From contig NZ_CP094527.1 in NCBI RefSeq assembly GCF_022811725.1, positions 7,564,001 through 7,628,000 on the forward strand: a stretch of 64,000 nucleotides of DNA. The letters are read 5' to 3'. Both the position numbers and the translations under genes were made by a program. Positions 47,602-56,500 of this stretch are shown piece after piece (the first letter of the stretch is position 1; each line of letters begins with the position of its first letter). Below the pieces are notes generated by a model. The model made no database searches. It was given only the letters and a program-made list of their open reading frames with translations, and had not been told where the DNA came from. The stretch comes from Mucilaginibacter sp. SMC90 (GTDB lineage Bacteria; Bacteroidota; Bacteroidia; Sphingobacteriales; Sphingobacteriaceae).

Positions 47602-47913
47602 GCGTATAAATTAGTAGGCTATTTATAACCACTACTTAACTTAAATATACGCAGAAAGGTTTTAGCAAGGCTTAACCGCAGCATTAAATCATTGTGAACC
47701 AAAAACTTTATCCTTTGGTTATGATGGGGCTTTTATCGGGGGCTGTCGATGCGAGCGGAGATATTATACATTTATCGGTTACAATAATCATGTTGACTCG
47801 TTTTTCAGACAGCTTCTCAGCACTTGATCTCCGTGATTTTTGTTGGTTTTACATCGTTCTTAAGACGTTATCGATTTTTGTAGTTTTACGATTGAACCAT
47901 AATTCTCTATACA
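47602..47913. other. Intergenic region left of the DUF1016 remnant
   Basis: I see no convincing gene. An 82-codon frame with GTG start (47694-47942) overlaps the remnant's beginning but has no recognisable features. Confidence 0.4.
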
Positions 47914-48310
47914 ATGTTTATCAACCAATCTGTAATAGCTGACATTCAAGCTATCCATTCATAACGCTAAAAACAAAGGCGATTAGGTTGGTTGACCATG
48001 AACGCATTAATGTATTGGCAAATAGGGCAACGCATTTTCAAAGAGGAAAAACAAAGTAAAGACCGGGCAGATTATGGTGATTACCTCACTGAATTTATCG
48101 CGGATCAATTAGCACCCGAGTATGGCAGTGGGTTTTCAAAGCGACAGATAGAATTATTTCGCCAGCTTTATCGTACGTTTCCAATTGCGAACGCAGTGCG
48201 TTCGCAATTGAGCTGGACACATTACAAAATATTATTGCGTGTTAATAGTCAAGATAAAATCGACTTTTATATGAGCAATGGTTAAAAATAAATGGTGTAA
48301 AAATGGCTAT
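47914..48310 (+). pseudogene. Decayed DUF1016 (YhcG-type) nuclease gene, N-terminal part
   Basis: The frame at 47992 gives about 97 residues that match the N-terminal DUF1016 domain: LMYWQIGQRIFKEEKQSKDRADYGDYL, FIADQLAPEYGSGFSKRQIELFRQLYRTFP and LSWTHYKILLRV. Upstream, the expected sequence is spread over three frames (VIADIQ, then IHNAKNK, then AIRLVDHER), so at least two frameshifts are present. After DFYMSN the family sequence continues in another frame as VKNKW and then stops. The PDDEXK catalytic C-terminal domain is missing. It is therefore a broken remnant, probably once linked with defence or mobile DNA. Confidence 0.8.
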
Positions 48311-48315
48311 ATAAA

Positions 48316-49074
48316 CTACCGGGGTTGCGGACTTGGAAAATCTTTACCTATGCTCCTAAAATATTCTCTAACCTTACGCCTCCAGCTACTTCTTGCTATT
48401 GCCCAATTCTTTCCGCCTTCAATAAAATCAACACGAGGGTTGGAGTGGCCGGGCCGTGACGAACTCCCTTTTATTGGCTCTTCAAACTTTAATAACAAAT
48501 CCGGATTATCTATAGGACTAAACTCGCCATCCTGATCAAATATATTTTGATGCTCTGGTTGATTGTAAGTTTGTTGTCTGATCTTAAGTAAATCCATCAA
48601 TTCGGCTAATGCAATATGATCTGTAAGATAATCCAAATCATATATATCTTTATGATTGGCTCTATTAGAAGCACTCATCAATTTTAATGGTGCGATGTCA
48701 TATATATTCATCAACTTGATTCCATCGATAAATTCAGGCTCAAGATGCGTTTGCATATTTTGCAATATTTCAACTTTAATAGCAGACTCACCCCTGCGGA
48801 CAAAAAAACGTTGAAATAAAAACTGGTCATTTTCGTCACACGGATAATCTATAGCAAAAACGGCATCACCATAAAAAGTTATTACTTCTTCTTTGATAAG
48901 CTCATAACCCTGTTTCCTAATGATATCTGGAAAAAAAAGATCTATGTCGTAGGATATGCGATGACCATAACGAATTGCTAAGTTTGTTCCACCACCCAAG
49001 CTGCTTTTAGATAGTGAAGGAAGCTGTTGAAGTTTGAGAATAGTTTCAATTAAACTATCAGAAACGGCCTTCAT
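48316..49074 (-). CDS. AbiEii-type nucleotidyltransferase toxin
   Basis: A 252-residue protein with the nucleotidyltransferase signature LGGGTNLAIRYGHRISYDIDLFF near residue 26, which belongs to the AbiEii/AbiGii toxin family; the acidic pair (DID) binds metal. Further family traits are the LKLMSASNRANHKDIYDLDYL segment near 130. AbiEii toxins are reported to transfer nucleotides to tRNA acceptor ends and halt growth until an antitoxin acts. The start overlaps the stop of the upstream gene (ATGA), indicating coupled synthesis. The C-terminus is adjacent to the DUF1016 remnant. Confidence 0.88.
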   Translation of the reverse strand: MKAVSDSLIETILKLQQLPSLSKSSLGGGTNLAIRYGHRISYDIDLFFPDIIRKQGYELIKEEVITFYGDAVFAIDYPCDENDQFLFQRFFVRRGESAIKVEILQNMQTHLEPEFIDGIKLMNIYDIAPLKLMSASNRANHKDIYDLDYLTDHIALAELMDLLKIRQQTYNQPEHQNIFDQDGEFSPIDNPDLLLKFEEPIKGSSSRPGHSNPRVDFIEGGKNWAIARSSWRRKVREYFRSIGKDFPSPQPR

Positions 49075-49361
49075 TTAGAAAAACGAGCGAATTGCTTAAC
49101 GTGATAGCGCCGGGCAACTAAACGACAAATCTGATTGCTAACTCTTTCTTTAGTTATTTGTAATTCGCGAACAATAACTGCCTTAGGATAGATTACTTCA
49201 AGTTTTGCGATATCGTTTGTAAATGTTAATGGTGTGGTTGCCATTAATGCTCTTGGAATGATGAGATCGCGATCATTATCAATATCAAGACACGACATAT
49301 CAACATCCCAAAACAAATGCTTCGGAAATAATTCCTTAATATGGACATCTCTTGTCATCAT
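49071..49361 (-). CDS. Probable antitoxin partner (DUF6922-like)
   Basis: About 96 residues from the ATG at 49361; an ATG follows one codon later. The segment FPKHLFWDVDMSCLDIDNDRDLIIPRALM near residue 12 is the hallmark of the DUF6922-type proteins found next to AbiEii toxins in Bacteroidota. The C-terminal half (VIYPKAVIVRELQITKERVSNQICRLVARRYHVKQFA) is basic with a possible helix-turn-helix. It has a perfect promoter just before it and ATGA overlap with the toxin gene, so an antitoxin and autoregulator role is likely. Confidence 0.75.
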   Translation of the reverse strand: MMTRDVHIKELFPKHLFWDVDMSCLDIDNDRDLIIPRALMATTPLTFTNDIAKLEVIYPKAVIVRELQITKERVSNQICRLVARRYHVKQFARFSK

Positions 49362-49364
49362 ATA

Positions 49365-49398
49365 CAAATATACAAATCTATTAAGCTATTTCAATAAA
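49365..49398 (-). promoter_or_regulatory. Promoter of the AbiE-like module
   Basis: On the minus strand TTTATTG (49392-49398), spacer 19 bp, then TATATTTG (49365-49372), an exact match to the Bacteroidota consensus. Transcription would begin about 7 bases further, at or next to the ATG at 49361, so the message may be leaderless or nearly so. Confidence 0.8.
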
Positions 49399-49673
49399 GG
49401 CATTGACCATGACTAATATGCAGATTATAAAAACACAATAGATATGAAGCAGCGGTTATATTGAATTTTCTTTATTCAATCGCAAAAAGCTATCAGTACG
49501 ACGGCAATCTAAGTATTGCGAACCTTAAGGAGACATCGAACTAAAAAAAGCTTGATGATCATATTTCCATCCCATTTTTTAGATCGCTAAGCCAATCGGC
49601 TCAGGATTTCTTTTGTCGAAATCGAACCACTTAAAATCTGACTATAAAACTCTGGCTAACAGATATCTATTGG
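49399..49673. other. Gap between the AbiE-like module and tRNA-Met
   Basis: No gene found. It is AT-rich, as is the module to the left, and may mark the insertion border of the accessory patch next to the tRNA gene. I found no clear direct repeat of the tRNA 3' end. Confidence 0.35.
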
Positions 49674-49681
49674 TATAAAAA

Positions 49682-49711
49682 AAGGAAACAACTCCGAAGT
49701 GTTGTTTCCTT
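49682..49711 (-). terminator. Terminator of tRNA-Met
   Basis: AAGGAAACAAC at 49682-49692 pairs perfectly with GTTGTTTCCTT at 49701-49711. On the minus strand it is directly after the tRNA and followed by seven T. Confidence 0.92.
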
Positions 49712-49714
49712 AAG

Positions 49715-49788
49715 TAGCGGGGAGCAGGATCGAACTGCCGACCTTAGGGTTATGAATCCTACGCTCTAACCATCTGAGCTACCCCGCC
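49715..49788 (-). tRNA. tRNA-Met (CAT)
   Basis: A 74-base cloverleaf on the minus strand starting GGCGGGGTAGCTCAGATGG, loop TTCATAA, anticodon CAT, T-arm TTCGATC. It lacks the initiator hallmark GGG/CCC pairs, so an elongator is likely. The last anticodon-stem pair (A31 with C39) is mismatched. A good -7 element TATATTTG lies upstream (plus 49871-49878). No CCA is encoded. Confidence 0.93.
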
Positions 49789-49950
49789 GGGTCACTTTTA
49801 TGGCTCTTTTTGTGGTTAGTAAAAAGAGTGGCTTTGTTGTAAAACAAGTGGCCGTTCCTAAAAAGGTTTGCAAATATAGCAGAAATTCGTTTTCTTTAGA
49901 AAAAATGTTCAACATTTTACTTTTGTTCCTCTTTTTTAAGTGTAAACCGA

Positions 49951-50331
49951 ATGTCCGAAAAGAAAAAATTTACCATTGAGTACGAGATAAAGTCATCTCC
50001 GCGTATCCTGTTCAGCTTCTTAAGCGAGCCTAACGGCTTGTCTCAGTGGTTTGCCGATGAGGTTAATATTCGTGACCATGTTTATACTTTTACATGGGAT
50101 GATGAATCGCAAAAAGCCAAACTTTGCTCAGTTAAGGAAAACAGATCTGTACGTTTTAAATGGCTCGATGATGATGCGCAGTATTATTTTGAAATGGAAA
50201 TACTGCAGGATGAGCTTACCAATGATGTAGCGCTTGCCGTTACCGATTTTGCTACTGAAGATGCCATTGCCGAACGAAAACTGATCTGGGATAACTCTAT
50301 CGATTACCTCATAAGTGTATTAGGCGCCTGA
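49951..50331 (+). CDS. START-like (SRPBCC) domain protein
   Basis: A 126-residue soluble protein. It has the helix-grip pattern: IEYEIKSSPRILFSFLSEPNGLSQWFADEV at the N-terminus, then the strand YTFTWDDESQKAKLC and RFKWLDDD, and a long C-terminal helix with WDNSIDYLISVL. It is of the AHSA1/START type, which bind hydrophobic ligands or Hsp90-like partners; here the ligand is unknown. A permease gene of the LPS export family follows after 107 bases. It is typical for Bacteroidota as a conserved single-domain protein. Confidence 0.88.
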   Translation: MSEKKKFTIEYEIKSSPRILFSFLSEPNGLSQWFADEVNIRDHVYTFTWDDESQKAKLCSVKENRSVRFKWLDDDAQYYFEMEILQDELTNDVALAVTDFATEDAIAERKLIWDNSIDYLISVLGA

Positions 50332-50438
50332 TAAAACTTTATTTTAGCTAATTTTGTACGCTGAACTGTTTTTGCACGTTAATGGATTTTAACTGTGCGG
50401 CTAACTGTTTTTGCCCCTGTTAATTGCAAATAGCACTA

Positions 50439-51893
50439 ATGAAGAAGATCCACCTTTTACTCCTTAAATCATTTATAAGGCCTTTTTTGGTTACGCTTTT
50501 CATCGTGATGTTTGTGTTGCTGATGTTGTTTTTGTTTAAATACATTGACGACCTCATAGGCAAAGGCTTTGCCTGGTACACCATACTGGAGCTTATGATG
50601 TACAACTCGGCCACAAATGTGGCCATGGCGCTGCCGCTTTCGGTACTGCTCTCCACTATCATGACCTACGGTTCTCTCGGCGAAAACTATGAACTGGTAG
50701 CAATTAAGGCCGCGGGCATCTCATTAAGGCGTGCCATGTACCCAATGATTGTTGTTGTTACTGTACTTAGTGTAGAGGCATTCTTTTTTTCTGATTACAT
50801 GCTGCCGGTGGCTAATCTTAAATACTTTTCGCTGTTGTATGATGCCCGAAAGCAAAAATCTGCTGATCTGCTGCCCGAGGGGGTATTTAGCACCAGTTTT
50901 TCCGAGTATACTATTCGTGTAAAGCGTAAAGACCCCGACGGACAGCGTTTATATGATATCATGATCTATCATAAAAATCAAAGCGGCGATAACAACAATT
51001 GGGTGATGCTGGCGCGTGAAGGGAGAATGTACCGCACCATGGGTGATAAATACCTTGTGCTTCGGTTAAAAGATGGGGTTAGGTATGAAGAAACCGCTTC
51101 AGATGCCGCTCCTTATGATACCCGGCGGCGCCTGCTGCGACAGCGTTTTAAGGAAACTGAAACCAAGTTTGATCTTTCAGGCTTTAAACTTGCCCGCACT
51201 AATGAAAGCGAGTTTAAAACCGCATCGCAAATGATGAATATCAGGCAGTTGCGGCATTATCTGGATTCGTCGCAGCATTCTGTCGACAGCAATGTAATGG
51301 TGAATTATAAACTGGTAACACCATATATCAAATACTATTCAATACCTGCCCAATCAAAGACCGTAAAAAATTATAAGGAGTTTGATCCTAAAAAAGATGC
51401 TTTCCAAAGCCTCACCTTATCCGAGCAGCAGATGAGTTTGAGCAGTGCTGCATCCGAAGTAAGGTCAATCAAGGATGTGATCAGAAACCGGAGCGACAGG
51501 TATAAAGGCGATTCGGAAAACATCCGCAGGTATTTTGTGGAATATCAGAAAAAATATAACCTTTCGGTTGCCTGCCTTGTATTGTTTTTAATTGGTGCAC
51601 CTCTGGGATCTATCATCCGCAAAGGTGGTTTGGGCTTGCCCGTAGTAGTTTCGGTTGTGTTTTTTCTTATCTATTATATCATTACCACCATTGGTGAAAA
51701 ATCAGTTAAAGGTGGCGATATCAATAAGTACCTGGGGATGTGGATCTCTATCATTACGCTGCTACCTATTGGTTTGTTCCTTTCTTATAAAGCAGCTACA
51801 GATTCGGCAATATTTGATATGGAGGTTTATAAACGTTTTATGAACCGCTTATTGGCAAAATTTAAGCATAAGGCAACCCGCAACAGCCATTAA
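50439..51893 (+). CDS. LptF/LptG-family permease
   Basis: A 484-residue inner-membrane component of the LPS export ABC machinery. I choose the ATG at 50439 (MKKIHLLLLKSFIRPFLVTLF), which places the first transmembrane helix at the N-terminus; the upstream frame reaches no better start. Three N-terminal helices (residues 15-35, about 60-80, 100-120), a long periplasmic jellyroll part and three C-terminal helices (LSVACLVLFLIGAPLG, LPVVVSVVFFLIYYIITTIG, WISIITLLPIGLFLSY) are all as expected. Which of LptF or LptG it is cannot be told. TAATTTTG (50348-50355) may be its -7 element. Confidence 0.92.
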   Translation: MKKIHLLLLKSFIRPFLVTLFIVMFVLLMLFLFKYIDDLIGKGFAWYTILELMMYNSATNVAMALPLSVLLSTIMTYGSLGENYELVAIKAAGISLRRAMYPMIVVVTVLSVEAFFFSDYMLPVANLKYFSLLYDARKQKSADLLPEGVFSTSFSEYTIRVKRKDPDGQRLYDIMIYHKNQSGDNNNWVMLAREGRMYRTMGDKYLVLRLKDGVRYEETASDAAPYDTRRRLLRQRFKETETKFDLSGFKLARTNESEFKTASQMMNIRQLRHYLDSSQHSVDSNVMVNYKLVTPYIKYYSIPAQSKTVKNYKEFDPKKDAFQSLTLSEQQMSLSSAASEVRSIKDVIRNRSDRYKGDSENIRRYFVEYQKKYNLSVACLVLFLIGAPLGSIIRKGGLGLPVVVSVVFFLIYYIITTIGEKSVKGGDINKYLGMWISIITLLPIGLFLSYKAATDSAIFDMEVYKRFMNRLLAKFKHKATRNSH

Positions 51894-52025
51894 CTGTATA
51901 TTTAATAAACGCCATATTATAAAAGCAGTATCATTTTACACAACGCCGACCCAAGTCATGGTAATATGCGTTAAATTTGAATGAGATTAAACAGGCGCTT
52001 ATGCGCTGCGCAACACAAGTAAAGA

Positions 52026-53231
52026 ATGTTAAACACTATACAGGAAGCGATTGAAGAAATCAAAGCAGGTAAAACAATTATCGTAGTTGATGACGAAGAT
52101 CGTGAAAACGAAGGCGACTTTTTAACGGCCGCCCGTAATGCCACCCCCGAAACAATCAATTTCATGGTTCGCCACGGTCGTGGCCTGGTTTGTGCCCCCA
52201 TCACGGCACAACGGGCCCGTGAGCTTGACCTGATGCCCATGGTAAGCCATAATACCACATCGCACGAAACAAATTTCACCGTTTCTGTGGATTTGCTTGG
52301 TCATGGCTGTACTACAGGGATCTCTGCAAGCGACAGGTCAAAAACTACAATTGCACTTATTGATCCGGCTACTAAACCTGAAGATCTTGGTCGCCCGGGG
52401 CATATTTTTCCGCTTATAGCTAAAGATGGCGGTGTACTTCGCCGTACCGGGCATACCGAGGCTGCTATTGACCTGGCTGTTTTAGCCGGTTTTGAACCTG
52501 CAGGGGTTATCTGCGAGATCATGAAAGAAGACGGTGAAATGGCCCGTTTGCCCGATCTGCTGGAGATTGCCAAAGAATTTAACCTTAAAATAGTTTCTAT
52601 TAAAGACCTGATTGCCTACCGGCTGGAACATGAATCAATGGTAAGGCGTGAAGTGGCTGTTAAAATGCCTACAGAATGGGGCGATTTTGACATGATAGCC
52701 TATACCCAGGTTGATACCGGCGAAAATCACCTTGCTTTGGTAAAAGGCACATGGGAGCCCGGCGAACCTATTTTGGTACGTGTACATAGTTCATGTATGA
52801 CCGGCGATATTTTTGGCTCATGCCGTTGCGATTGCGGCCCGCAGTTACATAAAGCCATGGAGATGATCAGCAAAGAAGGCAAAGGCGCAATTGTTTATAT
52901 GAACCAGGAAGGCCGTGGCATTGGCCTTATCAACAAATTAAAGGCTTACCATTTGCAGGAAAACGGTTATGATACCGTTGACGCCAACCTTAAGCTGGGT
53001 TTTAAAATGGATCAGCGCGATTATGGTATAGGGGCACAGATCCTGCGCAGCCTGGGTATTACCAAAATGCGCCTGATGAGCAACAACCCTAAAAAACGTG
53101 CAGGCCTTATAGGCTATGGTTTGGAGGTGGTTGAGAATGTGCCAATCGAAATTGCATCAAACCCACATAACGAAGCCTATCTGCGCACCAAACGCGACAG
53201 GATGGATCATGCTATTATGCGCGACCATTGA
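52026..53231 (+). CDS. ribBA: Bifunctional riboflavin protein RibBA
   Basis: A two-domain enzyme for riboflavin synthesis. Residues 1-200 are the 3,4-dihydroxy-2-butanone-4-phosphate synthase (VVDDEDRENEGDFL near 20). From about 205 on, the GTP cyclohydrolase II has the zinc ligands in SSCMTGDIFGSCRCDCGPQLH and YMNQEGRGIGL. Both functions supply lumazine precursors. Length of 401 is normal. TAAATTTG at 51972-51979 is a good -7 element, 47 bases upstream. No FMN riboswitch is recognisable in the leader. A hairpin terminator follows. Confidence 0.97.
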   Translation: MLNTIQEAIEEIKAGKTIIVVDDEDRENEGDFLTAARNATPETINFMVRHGRGLVCAPITAQRARELDLMPMVSHNTTSHETNFTVSVDLLGHGCTTGISASDRSKTTIALIDPATKPEDLGRPGHIFPLIAKDGGVLRRTGHTEAAIDLAVLAGFEPAGVICEIMKEDGEMARLPDLLEIAKEFNLKIVSIKDLIAYRLEHESMVRREVAVKMPTEWGDFDMIAYTQVDTGENHLALVKGTWEPGEPILVRVHSSCMTGDIFGSCRCDCGPQLHKAMEMISKEGKGAIVYMNQEGRGIGLINKLKAYHLQENGYDTVDANLKLGFKMDQRDYGIGAQILRSLGITKMRLMSNNPKKRAGLIGYGLEVVENVPIEIASNPHNEAYLRTKRDRMDHAIMRDH

Positions 53232-53236
53232 TTTTT

Positions 53237-53327
53237 TTGAAGCTTAAAGCTCAAGGCTAAAAGCCGAAAGCTAAAACAGATAATTGTACATTAAAGGCTT
53301 AAAGCGATCTGCTTTAAGCCTTTAATG
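53237..53327 (+). terminator. Terminator and word repeats after ribBA
   Basis: CATTAAAGGCTTAAAGC at 53289-53305 pairs perfectly with GCTTTAAGCCTTTAATG at 53311-53327 (17 bp, five-base loop), followed by TTTTATG. Before it, AAAGCTCAAGGC, TAAAAGCCG and AAAGC words repeat, as in the gap at 961-1095. Confidence 0.85.
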
Positions 53328-53359
53328 TTTTATGTGCGGAGAATCTTAAAAGCGATGTT

Positions 53360-53530
53360 TTTGAATGTAGAGACGCATAATTGCATCTCAGGCTTGCAAT
53401 CTACGCCAGCAGAGGCGCTTTTGAAATTGGCTTGTCCTTCTGGTACGCAATTATGCATTTCTGCAAAAGCTTTCCATTCGTTTTTAAATAGTAGCCGAGA
53501 AGCTTTTGGCTTTCAGCTTTCTGCCTTTAG
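53360..53530. repeat. Inverted repeat GAGACGCATAATTGCA type
   Basis: GTAGAGACGCATAATTGCA near 53369 has a degenerate inverse TACGCAATTATGCATTTC near 53442-53459. The 3' part (GCTTTTGGCTTTCAGC, CTGCCTTTAGC; 53495-53532) holds the reverse words of those at 53240, so the whole 300-base gap can fold as one large hairpin. It covers the end of the TamB gene's 3' side. Confidence 0.6.
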
Positions 53531-53531
53531 C

Positions 53532-56500
53532 TTACTGATCATCATCCTCATCTGGCTTTGTTGCCGGCGATGTTGTACTTGAATTAGGGACAGGGGCAGG
53601 ATTAACGGGCGCTGTTTTACGGCGGCTTTGCCTGAATATATTCCGGATAAACTCACCAAAAGTGTCGAAATCACGCTGGTACACCAAACCAAAACCATTT
53701 ACGTACTGCGGAGCAAGCACGTCTGTAAGGCTGCTTAAGGTTACGTTATTTAGCGCCCTGTATGAATATCTGGCCGTTAAATTACCATCACGACGTATCT
53801 TATACAACGCTTCAAAGTCTTTGGTGAGGTTGTTAAAGCGCTGATTAAACAGGTTGCTGTTGTTATTATTGAAAATATCGTTTGAGCCGTTGTTACTAAA
53901 CAAGCTTCCGTTAAAAGTGAGCCTGTCGCCATAAAACCTGAGCGAAGCACTTGCCTCGTTAAAAGAACGAATGTTTAAATCGAAGTATTTAATGTTTGAC
54001 TGAGATATCAGGCTGTTCAGTTTATTAAACGCAAATTCGCTCACAGCCTCGCCGGCCGTACCCAGCACCTGGTTGGTTAAATTATTACTGTTTGATGTAA
54101 AGTTACGGCGTACAATGATACTGATGGCCTGCTGGCTCCTGTTATTGGCATCGGCGAGGTAAGTGGCCAGGTCGTCTTTAACCGATGGATCGGTAGGGAA
54201 GTTAAAGTCAAAATCGATATTAGGCTGTAACAGCGATTTGGTCAGGATCAATTCAGCCTGTACCAGTGTTTGTGACGATGCTGTAGGGGTTTGCAGCCCG
54301 GCCGCTGCGTACAGCGGGGCCTTGCTGGTACGCACTTCATACAAAGCCTTAAGGTTGATCTCCGCATTTGAAGGATTACCCGTCCACCGGATAGTACCAC
54401 CCTGGCTTACTGTAAAGTTTTTACTGATAAAGTTTTTGGCAGTAAACTCAAACTTACCCGATGATATCAGGAAGTCGCCGTACATTTCAAAATCACCCAG
54501 GCTATTGATGTTCAGCTTTAAATTACGGGCAACGCCGCTACCCTCTAACTGACCGTAATCAGTAGCTATTTTCACAATGGTTTTTTCGTCGGCACTTAAG
54601 TCAAAATTCAAGGTAACACCGTTAAATGCACGTGCTTTAGTAACAACTTTAGCGGTATCACTATGGCTTACAAATTTAATAAAATCGTAATCGTTGGCGG
54701 TTGACGAGGTGTTAAGCGGGATATTGAAAACTGTACCGGCATTGGTGCTGGCGGTAATGTCAATTTTCATGTTATCAACCGGGCCTTTGAAGCTAAAAGT
54801 CCCCGTTCCGTAAGCTGTACCAAAATAAAGGTGATTGTCCTTAAAAGTGGTATTCAGGGCCATCAGGTTATCGGCTTTAAGTGTTACATCAATATCCGGA
54901 TTATTCAGGTTATTCAGGTTCACGGTGCCGTTAGCAGTTCCTGTGCCTTTATGAATATCCTTCAAAACCATATCCTTAATACTGATAACACTGTTATTCA
55001 CATCCAGCTTGTTGTTAACGGTATATGCTGTTTTTAAATAGTTTACCGTAAGGCCCGTATTAACAAGGGTAACGGTACCATTAAGCTGCGGATTTGATGG
55101 TTTACCCGTAAGTTTCAGGTCTGTTGAAACATGCCCCTTTACATTTGAAACCAGATCTTTAATAAAAGGCTCAAATATAATAGCCTCGGTTTGGTTCATC
55201 TTGATATCAAAATCAAGGTTATCATCGGTTTCTTTGCCAAACGAATAAGTGCCCCCGATGTTCATGGTTTCCAATCCGCGGTTAATAATATTCAGGTTAA
55301 CGTCGGCTTGTTTACGGTCGTTGCCAAGCGTGGTAAGCAGTTTTACATTGCCTACCAGCGTTTTGTTCATAGTAAGCGAATCGATAGTTAAATGAGAATC
55401 AACTCCAGGAGACTTGAGTACTGAAGTCATTTTAACATCACCATCCAGGTAACCGTTTAAGTTTATACCCGAGGTACGCGTTAACTGATTAAACGTGCGC
55501 ATATTGAACTTTTGGAACGAAAGCTTAAGCTCATCTGCGGGATTATCGGATATAAAGCCGTCGATAAACACTTTTTGGTTCCCGTTTGAAAGCTCAAAGC
55601 CAGACACCTGCGTTTTTCCATCAAGTAAACGGATGCGCACCTGTTCCTGGATCTTCCATTTCTCTTTTTCAAGTATCACATCCGATGGCAGCAATTTCAG
55701 TTTGGCTGTAGTATCGCGCCCAAACTCAACCAGGCCGTAAAGGTCAAGCTGGTTAACTGCGTTTTTATCCGAAAGTTTAACGTTGAAGTTAAGACTGTCG
55801 TTTTTCAGGAAGTTGGTAATGTTGATATCCTTAATAAAAAGACTATCGGTTAGGTCAACCCGCCTTAGCGATAAGTTGAGGCCAAGCATACTTTCGGTAG
55901 TGTTTTCGTCGATAATAAAATCATGGAAAACCGTTTTTCCGTATTTAAGCGTTTTGATATAGCCCGATAGTGTGGCTGTTTTCTTTTCCGAATTAAATTG
56001 GCCTACAAAAGTTCCCTGGTCGGGGATTTTTAAGTCGGGCAGAAATATAGCCGTGAGCGGATCAAGATTTTTGAGGCTCAGGTTAAAATCAAACTCCTCG
56101 GGTTTAGGGGGTACGATAGTTGTTTTTATTGACGGAATATACTTTTTAACAATGGTTTTGAAATATGAAGGCAAAGTAGCCAGGTCATATTTACCCTTAA
56201 TACTGCCATCGGCAAAGTCAGATTTCAGAGCTATTGTACGGTTGTTACCAAACCCTTCGGCCGACAGATATAATGAATCAACCACATAATTGTTCCGTGG
56301 GTTAACAACCCTTGCAGGCGAAAACAGGATGTTACCCTGTAAATTGGCCAGGTCATCACCTTTAAACTGCGTTTTAAGCAGAGTGGTGATGGTTATAGTA
56401 TCTTTTGTAAAGCCAAGCTTGTTCAAATTAGCTTCTTTTATATCGGCAACAAGGTCATAAGCAGGCAAGGCAGGCTTTAAATCAACCTTACCTTTCAAGT

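Noticed and set aside
47694..47942. An 82-codon ORF beginning with GTG
   Set aside because: It overlaps the DUF1016 remnant, has no motif and no promoter; probably a chance frame.
53325..53582. An 85-codon ORF after ribBA
   Set aside because: It is formed entirely of the repeat-rich gap and the end of the TamB gene on the other strand.
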